Positions 1 through 5,417 of a DNA stretch of 11,163 nt are shown here, one piece after another. Origin of the DNA: Candidatus Fermentibacteraceae bacterium (GTDB lineage Bacteria; Fermentibacterota; Fermentibacteria; Fermentibacterales; JCC-6); the NCBI GenBank assembly GCA_030596465.1, contig JAUVJW010000031.1, positions 1-11,163 on the forward strand. The letters are read 5' to 3'. Numbering within the stretch: the first letter of the stretch is position 1; each line of letters begins with the position of its first letter. The notes under the pieces were generated by a model. That model was not told where the DNA came from, did not search any database, and worked only from the letters and a program-made list of their open reading frames with translations. Made by a program: the position numbers and the translations under genes.

Positions 1-668
1 CCTTGATACAGTCGGGCATATACATCATGGGAAGCATGGTGTCTTCTTTTACAAAGCAGGTGTATCTGCCCTCTTCAACAGCCTTGTAGAAAATATCAAC
101 GGCATAATCTGTGGTGCCGCCTCCGGGAAGAGTTTCAGAGCTGATGATACCGGGGTAGCGAAGACCTCGAATATCAGCGCCGAGATTCTTTACATAGTAA
201 TCTCCCAGAAGCTCACCGCAAACCTTGGTTACACCGTACATTGTCTTTGGCTTGAGAATAGTTTCCTGGGGTGTATCAAACCTCGGGGTTTCCGGTCCGA
301 ACGCGGCAATAGAGCTGGGAATAATAACTGTTCCCATATCAAGCTCAACAGCGGCATCCATGATGTTTATGGAACCGTTCATGTTCACATTCCAGCACAG
401 AGCCGGGTGCTTTTCACCTGTGGCACTGAGAATAGCTGCCATGTGGTAAATCGTGTTTATCCCGTGCTTCTGAATCATTGCGAAAACTGCCGCTCTGTCT
501 GTTACATCCAGAACATCACAGGGACCTGATTCCGCGAGTTTACCTTCCAGTTCACGGATATCTGTAGCTATTACATTCTCTGAACCGTATCTTTTTCTGA
601 GTTCTCCTGTAAGTTCGCTGCCGATCTGACCCATTGCCCCCGTAACAAGCACTTTGTTCTGTGTCATG
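1..668 (-). CDS. tdh: L-threonine 3-dehydrogenase, SDR (NAD-epimerase-fold) type, C-terminus cut by window edge
   Basis: This enzyme oxidises L-threonine with NAD+ to 2-amino-3-oxobutyrate, which Kbl then cleaves; kbl is present in this window at 9047-10291. The first 222 residues are visible, against about 310-320 for the family. The N-terminus has the Rossmann glycine motif VTGAMGQIGSEL (residues 8-19). An acidic residue ends the second strand (IATDI). The SDR catalytic pattern follows, with SSIAAFG and the YGVTK Tyr-x-x-x-Lys pair. RYPGIIS and GGTTDYAVDIFY are hallmarks of the short-chain threonine dehydrogenase branch, as distinct from zinc-dependent MDR-type Tdh. The ATG at 668 has a GGAG Shine-Dalgarno 8 nt upstream. 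Only 47 bp separate it from the upstream cyclophilin gene on the same strand, with no convincing promoter between, so co-transcription is plausible. Another epimerase-like sugar enzyme is possible but less likely given these motifs and the nearby kbl. Confidence 0.9.
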
Positions 669-715
669 TGTATTCTCCGCTTAAGGGTTTCTTTATGTTA
701 TTTGTCACGGCAATT

Positions 716-2038
716 CTAAGGATTTATCCGGTGAATTTCAAGTATCCTTGTTCCTACTTCAATATCGTCAAGGCCTTCGGTATCATTCACTGCCGCGAAG
801 ACTGTGTAACGGCAGTCCAGCCGTCTCTGACTGTCGAGCATTATGAAGAACTGACTTCCTCCCGTGTCCATCCCGGAGTCGGCCATACCCACAACACCCC
901 TGTGATAGGCCACTGTGTTGTTTTCCGCTGGAATAGTATAACCGGGACCACCATACCCATTGCCTTCCGGACAACCGGCCTGAGCTACAAATCCGGGAAT
1001 TACTCTGTGAAAGTAGATCCCGTCATAGAACCCGGTTTCTGCAAGATACCAGAAACTGCGGCAGGTTACCGAAGCATTCTCTTTGAGAAGAGTCATGATA
1101 AACTCTCCTGCGTCTGTGACTAGCACCACCTGATCCGGTACATCTCCCAGTGCGGGTACATCGTTCGGAACACTGCCTTCCATGGGCATTGCAAAACTTC
1201 TGCCGGTTGCATCGGCAGTTACCGCTCCCACCATCGCATATTCATCTGTAAGGAGATAATCCAGCCTGTCAGAGGGTACTCTCCACCCGAGCTGAAGAAG
1301 GGTCATGAGAGCCGAAACCCTTACAGCCGGATTTGAACTTCTGTAAAGAGAATCTTCCAGAATCGGCACCTGCCCTACACCGGCCAGAGACATGTGTCCG
1401 ATTGGTCCTGCAGTGGATGCCATGTTCATGAGCAGGTCGGCTCTTCCTGTGGCCAGGGCAGCGTTCATCCTTACATACGGTGAAGGATCATCAAGCATTT
1501 CAAAGGCGGCACTGGGGTTTTTCTGTATCACAGCATTTCTTACAGCCCAGCTGGGATCATTTATGAATTCCATAGCCTCATCGGGGGAAATAGCGTTTAC
1601 ACAGTACAGCCGCTGGAGGTCGGAAAGCTCCGCCCTGTTTACCGAAGGAATACTGCTGTCGCTTTCAGAAGAATACCTGAGGAGTGATGTGAGGTTGTCT
1701 TCGCTTACCTCCTCAGCAGGAACCGTCAGGCCGGTTCTGCCTGAGAATTCCCTCCAGAGGTTCCTTGTCTCTGTGTCAAGAATATCCCAGTTTTCGTTAA
1801 TGTATTCCGCGAGTTGATTCACCGGTTCCTGTGAAAGCTGGAAAGCCATTCGGTGAAACTGCCTGAGTATTGCATTTTTTACCAGATCAGGGCTTTCCGG
1901 CAAAACAAAAGAATCTCCATACTCAATAAGAACAGGTTCCTGCGAGGAAGGAAAAGGATTTCCGTCCAGCATGGCATCAAGAGCCTCCTGGGGCGTTGGT
2001 ACAGTGGCAAGCAGAGCAAATAAAGCTATACAGATCAT
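716..2038 (-). CDS. Predicted exported HEAT-repeat protein with C-terminal cyclophilin-type peptidyl-prolyl isomerase domain
   Basis: The 440-residue product begins with a short hydrophobic segment (ICIALFALLA), probably a Sec signal, so it likely acts in the cell envelope. Residues about 45-290 are helical; the stretch around 155-280 has HEAT-like units (DPSWAVRNAVIQ, DPSPYVRMNAALATG, SNPAVRVSALMTLL) suggesting a protein-binding solenoid. Residues about 303-440 form a cyclophilin domain. It carries FHRVIPGFVAQ (343-353, with the catalytic Arg), the GNGYGGPGYTIP loop, GVVGMADSG, and SQFFIML (395-401). The human CypA Trp121/His126 region reads LDCRYTVF, as in many bacterial cyclophilins. It probably speeds proline isomerisation during folding of exported proteins. 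A GTG at 2068 in the same frame has no Shine-Dalgarno, whereas the ATG at 2038 has GGGAGG 7 nt upstream, so I use 2038. The signal peptide from that ATG lacks basic residues, which leaves export slightly uncertain. Confidence 0.85.
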   Translation of the reverse strand: MICIALFALLATVPTPQEALDAMLDGNPFPSSQEPVLIEYGDSFVLPESPDLVKNAILRQFHRMAFQLSQEPVNQLAEYINENWDILDTETRNLWREFSGRTGLTVPAEEVSEDNLTSLLRYSSESDSSIPSVNRAELSDLQRLYCVNAISPDEAMEFINDPSWAVRNAVIQKNPSAAFEMLDDPSPYVRMNAALATGRADLLMNMASTAGPIGHMSLAGVGQVPILEDSLYRSSNPAVRVSALMTLLQLGWRVPSDRLDYLLTDEYAMVGAVTADATGRSFAMPMEGSVPNDVPALGDVPDQVVLVTDAGEFIMTLLKENASVTCRSFWYLAETGFYDGIYFHRVIPGFVAQAGCPEGNGYGGPGYTIPAENNTVAYHRGVVGMADSGMDTGGSQFFIMLDSQRRLDCRYTVFAAVNDTEGLDDIEVGTRILEIHRINP

Positions 2039-2045
2039 CCTTTTT

Positions 2046-2051
2046 CCTCCC
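2046..2051 (-). promoter_or_regulatory. Shine-Dalgarno fixing the cyclophilin gene start
   Basis: The minus strand reads GGGAGG here, 7 nt before the ATG at 2038. It supports that ATG over the in-frame GTG at 2068, which would translate through this site. Confidence 0.7.
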
Positions 2052-2078
2052 TGGTAAATGCGATTCACTGAAAAGTAA

Positions 2079-2086
2079 ATTATAAT
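2079..2086. promoter_or_regulatory. Overlapping divergent -10-like boxes between the cyclophilin gene and thiC
   Basis: The 8-bp ATTATAAT contains a perfect TATAAT on the plus strand (2081-2086) and another on the minus strand (2084-2079). On the plus strand this predicts a transcript starting near 2093, downstream of the ATG at 2089, which favours the thiC start at 2140. On the minus strand it predicts a leader of about 33 nt before the ATG at 2038. I see no good -35 box in either direction, so the call rests on the -10 match and location only. No thiamine pyrophosphate riboswitch is visible in this gap; a leader of about 47 nt is too short for one. Confidence 0.4.
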
Positions 2087-2127
2087 TCATGGCCGGAAGA
2101 ATCGCCGGTAACAGGTTCTGGTTGACT

Positions 2128-2134
2128 AGAAAGG
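2128..2134 (+). promoter_or_regulatory. Shine-Dalgarno fixing the thiC start
   Basis: AGAAAGG lies 5 nt before the ATG at 2140. It decides for that ATG over the in-frame ATG at 2089, which has only AT-rich sequence upstream. Confidence 0.6.
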
Positions 2135-2139
2135 TTGAT

Positions 2140-3441
2140 ATGTCAAATACAATAATTGAACAAGCTCGGCTGGGAAAAGCTGATAGTATTGTTCGCCTTG
2201 CACTTAAAGATGAGTCTCTTTCTCTCTCTGATGCGCTTCAGAAAATAGCAGCGGGGCACGCAGTGGTTCCTTCAAACAATACAAGAGATATTCCTGTTCC
2301 CTGTATCATTGGCGGGGGAAGCAGAATCAAGGTAAACGCCAATATCGGCAGCTCCATGGATCACGAATCCATGGATGAGGAACTTGAAAAACTTAAGATG
2401 GCCGTTTCCTCCGGAGCACACACAGTTATGGATCTTTCAACCGGTACTGCCTGGAAAACAATTCTGGACGGCATCACAGCCGCAAGCCCTGTACCACTTG
2501 GAACAGTCCCGGTCTACCAGGTTTTCGGCGTTGCAATGGAAAAGGGCCGGGATGTGGCCGACGTCTCCGCTGAAGAAATTTTCTCGGCAGTTGAAGATCA
2601 CTGCAAAGCAGGAGTAGATTACCTGACTCTTCACTGCGGCGTTACCAGACGATCGGTTGCTCTGCTCCGTGAGCAGGGACGCAAAATGGGAATAGTATCC
2701 CGAGGTGGCTCTCTCCTGGCCGAATGGATGGAAAAGCGCGGCGAGGAAAATCCGCTTTACACGGGATTTGACAGGTTGTCGGAAATCCTCCGGGAATACG
2801 ATGTAACTTATTCTCTCGGCGACGGACTTCGTCCCGGATGTCTCGCTGATGCCGGAGACAGAGGTCAGATTGAAGAGCTGATCTCTCTTGGAGAACTTCA
2901 GGAAAAAGCTCTTGCCGCCGGAGTTCAGACAATGATTGAAGGTCCGGGTCATGTACCAATGGATCAGATAGCCGAAAACATGAGAATCCAGAAAAGCCTC
3001 TGTGGTGGGGCACCATTCTATGTACTGGGTCCTATTGTTACAGATATCGCTCCTGGTTACGATCATATCACAAGCGCCATAGGTGGTGCTATCGCAGCCT
3101 GGAACGGAGCTGATTTCCTCTGCTATGTTACCCCGGCGGAACACCTGAGACTACCGGACATCGACGATGTTCGTGTAGGTGTGATAACGGCCAGGATTGC
3201 AGCGCATGCGGCAGACATAGCAAGAGGAATTCCCGGAGCTATGGATCTGGACAACGCCATGGCCGAGGCCAGAGCATCATTCAACTGGAAAAAACAGTTT
3301 AAACTGGCTATGGATCCTGTAACCGCAAGGAAATTCAGGAATGAAGCATTACCGGAAGACGAAGATGTCTGTTCAATGTGTGGACACCTCTGTGCCCTGA
3401 AAACCAGTCGCAGAGCTATGGGAGAAGAGGAAAAGGTTTAA
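2140..3441 (+). CDS. thiC: ThiC-family radical SAM enzyme (phosphomethylpyrimidine synthase, or possibly the BzaF paralogue)
   Basis: ThiC rearranges aminoimidazole ribotide to hydroxymethylpyrimidine phosphate, the pyrimidine half of thiamine, using S-adenosylmethionine and a 4Fe-4S cluster. The 433-residue product is the short form, lacking the N-terminal domain of the roughly 610-630 residue E. coli and Caulobacter enzymes. Family motifs are KVNANIG (64-70), DLSTG (98-102), SRGGS (187-191), GDGLRPG (227-233), EGPGH (267-271), GPIVTDIAPGYDHIT (297-311) and TPAEHL (331-336). The C-terminal cluster ligands are C411, C414 and C418, spaced CX2CX3C rather than the CX2CX4C of E. coli ThiC. An ATG at 2089 lies in frame but has no Shine-Dalgarno; the ATG at 2140 has AGAAAGG 5 nt upstream and begins MSNTIIEQARLGK, a normal short-ThiC start. 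No other thi or cobalamin gene is in the window. The alternative is BzaF, 5-hydroxybenzimidazole synthase, which shares the fold and substrate. Confidence 0.85.
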   Translation: MSNTIIEQARLGKADSIVRLALKDESLSLSDALQKIAAGHAVVPSNNTRDIPVPCIIGGGSRIKVNANIGSSMDHESMDEELEKLKMAVSSGAHTVMDLSTGTAWKTILDGITAASPVPLGTVPVYQVFGVAMEKGRDVADVSAEEIFSAVEDHCKAGVDYLTLHCGVTRRSVALLREQGRKMGIVSRGGSLLAEWMEKRGEENPLYTGFDRLSEILREYDVTYSLGDGLRPGCLADAGDRGQIEELISLGELQEKALAAGVQTMIEGPGHVPMDQIAENMRIQKSLCGGAPFYVLGPIVTDIAPGYDHITSAIGGAIAAWNGADFLCYVTPAEHLRLPDIDDVRVGVITARIAAHAADIARGIPGAMDLDNAMAEARASFNWKKQFKLAMDPVTARKFRNEALPEDEDVCSMCGHLCALKTSRRAMGEEEKV

Positions 3442-4667
3442 CTTTTCCTCACCATTGCGTCGGTGTAGTAAAGTGATGACGGAACCACCGGGAACTCTAC
3501 CCTGGTTCTGTACACCACAAACTCATCGGGATCCCAGCGAAGACTCTGGAACACATCCGCGAGCATCTCAGAGTATCTGGGAATAAGTGGTGTATAAGCG
3601 CAGCTGGTGCCTGTACCTATCATCATGGGTTTTATATTCACTGGAATGTGATCCCTGTCCGATCTATAGGTAAGTGCACCACCGTGGGTGTAATAATCAA
3701 AGAGCATTCTTGCTTCAGGATTACCGGCCATGGTCTCTGCCATGGTTTCATGGAAAAAGAGATCAAGCACAAGATTCTGGACAGGAGTGTATATTTTCAC
3801 CGAAACCTCGTGGTGTTCTTCTCCTTCTTCCGGCTTTACTGGAAATATTCCTCTTGAAACAGTTCCTGTAACGGTATCGATAAGGTTCGTGTTTCCAAGT
3901 GGACCATCTTCAAGTTCATACACCGGACCGCAGTTGTGCGAAGTAACTGCTTTCAATGAAGGCAGTGGATCGCTGCAGTACCTTTCCAGAAATGGTACTT
4001 TTTCCATAAGATTGCAGGTAATTCCCGGGTCAATGGTATCTGTAAAAAACTGCTCTTCACGCTCGTTACCTGTGAAAAAGCACGGGGTGTCAATTACCCA
4101 TTTTACTCCCGGACGATTCCTTCTGATATCAAATAAACCCTTAACTTCCGCAACATCAAGCATTCCTTCAATAGCTGAAGGACCAAAGAACCATGCATCG
4201 AGTTGAGTTTCTGCCTGGAGACCAAGAAGATGGCTCTGGGCATAGTAGGCCTGCTTCCGGAGAGTATTGTAGGCCTGGTCTTTACCATCACGGGAACTGG
4301 CCATCAACATCATGTCCATGGACTGTCTGTCTCCGGAATGTATATCAATTATCTCATAAAACTCATCAACCGCTTTCAGTGCTCTATCAAGGAAAATCTT
4401 TTCTACACCTTTGGCTTTACAGCTTCGTATAAATCGACCGAAAGAGTGCCTGCCCGGTACGAACTGCGCGGCGAAATATAAATCGTCCTCATGAATTATC
4501 TTGTAAATTCTCCATCCCAGTTTCTTGTCCAGTCCTAAAACCTGATACACATCATGAGGACTGTCTATCCTCTCCGGCAATTTGTTTATCACAATACCAA
4601 TGGCCTTGCGTAAACCAAGAATGGTTCTTGTAACATCTTCCTGAAACCGGGTACTTATGTTTGTCAT
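3438..4667 (-). CDS. Unrecognised 409-residue protein with a possible N-terminal helix-turn-helix segment
   Basis: I cannot assign a function. The product is soluble-looking, with no signal peptide and no membrane segment. Residues about 1-110 are helical and include DVYQVLGLDKKLGWRIYKII (39-58), which resembles a helix-turn-helix, followed by FVPGRHSFGRFI. This arrangement recalls uncharacterised, possibly DNA-binding proteins in other bacteria, but that is a weak memory. The remainder (about 150-409) looks alpha/beta, with several aromatic and proline-rich strands (VKWVIDTPCFF, VSVKIYTPVQNLVLDLFFHE, FVVYRTRVEFPVVPSSLYY) and no catalytic motif I recognise. The ATG at 4667 has AAGGTGG about 6 nt upstream. 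It follows the winged-helix gene by 58 bp on the same strand with no clear terminator, so the two may share a transcript. Its stop overlaps the thiC stop on the opposite strand. Confidence 0.8.
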   Translation of the reverse strand: MTNISTRFQEDVTRTILGLRKAIGIVINKLPERIDSPHDVYQVLGLDKKLGWRIYKIIHEDDLYFAAQFVPGRHSFGRFIRSCKAKGVEKIFLDRALKAVDEFYEIIDIHSGDRQSMDMMLMASSRDGKDQAYNTLRKQAYYAQSHLLGLQAETQLDAWFFGPSAIEGMLDVAEVKGLFDIRRNRPGVKWVIDTPCFFTGNEREEQFFTDTIDPGITCNLMEKVPFLERYCSDPLPSLKAVTSHNCGPVYELEDGPLGNTNLIDTVTGTVSRGIFPVKPEEGEEHHEVSVKIYTPVQNLVLDLFFHETMAETMAGNPEARMLFDYYTHGGALTYRSDRDHIPVNIKPMMIGTGTSCAYTPLIPRYSEMLADVFQSLRWDPDEFVVYRTRVEFPVVPSSLYYTDAMVRKS

Positions 4668-4725
4668 ACTGCCACCTTTTTTTGTATCCTGAATATCGCC
4701 GGTTCAGTCCTTGCAGACAAGCAAC

Positions 4726-5364
4726 CTAAAAGATACCTGCGAAAAGATCATCTCCGGTTGTTGTAAGAACCTGAAGTTCTCTCGGACCTCCCGCCAGAAA
4801 TACTTTTCTGCCAGCAAGTATTTCCTGAATTCTTCTATCGCGGGAAATTGCTCTTTTTCTCAACTCTGAAGCTGTAAGAACTGTGATGTGGAGTTTCCGC
4901 GCGGCTTCCCTTGAGAAATCAACTGTACACGCCCTTATCGCGTCCATTGTTGTATCGCCAATAACAATCAGATTCACAGGTGAGTTCTCCTCAGCCGTTC
5001 CCCTTGCGTAATCGCCATAAATAAATGCCATCCCCAGAGGATCATTGCAACACTCAAGATCAGCTTTCAGGAGATCAATAAGACCTGTGGTTTTTGAAAA
5101 AATGGATCTGAGTTCTCTGTAAATAAGGTTGTTTTTATTAGCTGCATAATGTACTTGATTTCCAATTTTTGTACGGGTAATGATTCCTGTTTTGGAAAGC
5201 CTTGAGACCTCCCTCTGAACAGCACCACGACCACAGTTTAGAAATCTAATAAGCTCAAGCAGATAAAATGATCTATCCGGATTCAGCACGAAAGTGGAAA
5301 GAACCTTCCTTCTAACCTTGCCGAAAAGAGTTTCTCCAAGCATCTCATTCGGGTTATTACTCAT
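4726..5364 (-). CDS. Winged-helix regulator fused to a degenerate nucleotidyltransferase-like domain
   Basis: The 212-residue product starts with a winged helix-turn-helix: FGKVRRKVLSTFV, then DRSFYLLELIRFLNCGRGAVQ (30-50) and a wing region GIITRTKIGNQVHYAAN (60-76). This matches the ArsR/MarR-like regulators that carry a C-terminal nucleotidyltransferase fold. In that fold the usual GS-x-A-R-G ... S-D-x-D-L signature should follow. Here it reads GDYARG (117-122) and SPVNL (128-132): the Ser and both metal-binding Asp residues are replaced. Catalysis is therefore unlikely and a ligand- or protein-sensing role is more probable. The frame is open upstream to 5466 inside the receptor gene, but a TTGACA box and symmetric motifs lie between, so a start at 5364 or at the ATG at 5343 is preferred; neither has a good Shine-Dalgarno. 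It lies directly downstream of the receptor gene and may regulate it or itself. Confidence 0.8.
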   Translation of the reverse strand: MSNNPNEMLGETLFGKVRRKVLSTFVLNPDRSFYLLELIRFLNCGRGAVQREVSRLSKTGIITRTKIGNQVHYAANKNNLIYRELRSIFSKTTGLIDLLKADLECCNDPLGMAFIYGDYARGTAEENSPVNLIVIGDTTMDAIRACTVDFSREAARKLHITVLTASELRKRAISRDRRIQEILAGRKVFLAGGPRELQVLTTTGDDLFAGIF

Positions 5365-5403
5365 ATTGGGTATATTGATACTTTTACAGGGTATGTCAAT
5401 ATG
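5362..5403 (-). promoter_or_regulatory. Candidate promoter with symmetric operator-like motifs upstream of the winged-helix gene
   Basis: On the minus strand a perfect -35 TTGACA (5399-5394) lies upstream of poor -10 candidates: AATATA at 17-bp spacing or TATACC at 19-bp spacing. The block also holds inverted repeats: CATATTG (5362-5368) with CAATATG (5397-5403), and TATTGA (5373-5378) with TCAATA (5396-5401). A direct copy of ATATTG occurs at 5363 and 5372. Such dyads around a promoter are typical of autoregulation by a dimeric winged-helix protein. If the TATACC box is used, the transcript would begin almost at the ATG at 5364, giving a leaderless message. The weak -10 keeps confidence modest. 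Confidence 0.4.
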
Positions 5404-5417
5404 TACTATCGTATTGT

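Noticed and set aside
668..1123. A 151-residue plus-strand frame antisense to the cyclophilin domain
   Set aside because: The minus strand encodes clear cyclophilin motifs over the same bases; the plus frame has no family resemblance.
2039..2139. A thiamine pyrophosphate riboswitch upstream of thiC
   Set aside because: The spacer is too short and I see neither the CTGAGA element nor a matching P3/P4 arrangement.
2437..3144. A 235-residue open frame on the minus strand inside thiC
   Set aside because: It lies wholly within a well-supported ThiC gene on the plus strand, has no recognisable domain and no Shine-Dalgarno; it is a shadow of thiC codon bias.
3642..3666. An Rx4H HEPN-like motif (RSDRDH) in the 409-residue protein, which beside a nucleotidyltransferase-like protein would suggest an MNT-HEPN toxin-antitoxin pair
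   Set aside because: The surrounding sequence is strand-like and proline-containing, not the all-helical HEPN fold, the protein is far too long, and the nucleotidyltransferase partner lacks its catalytic residues.
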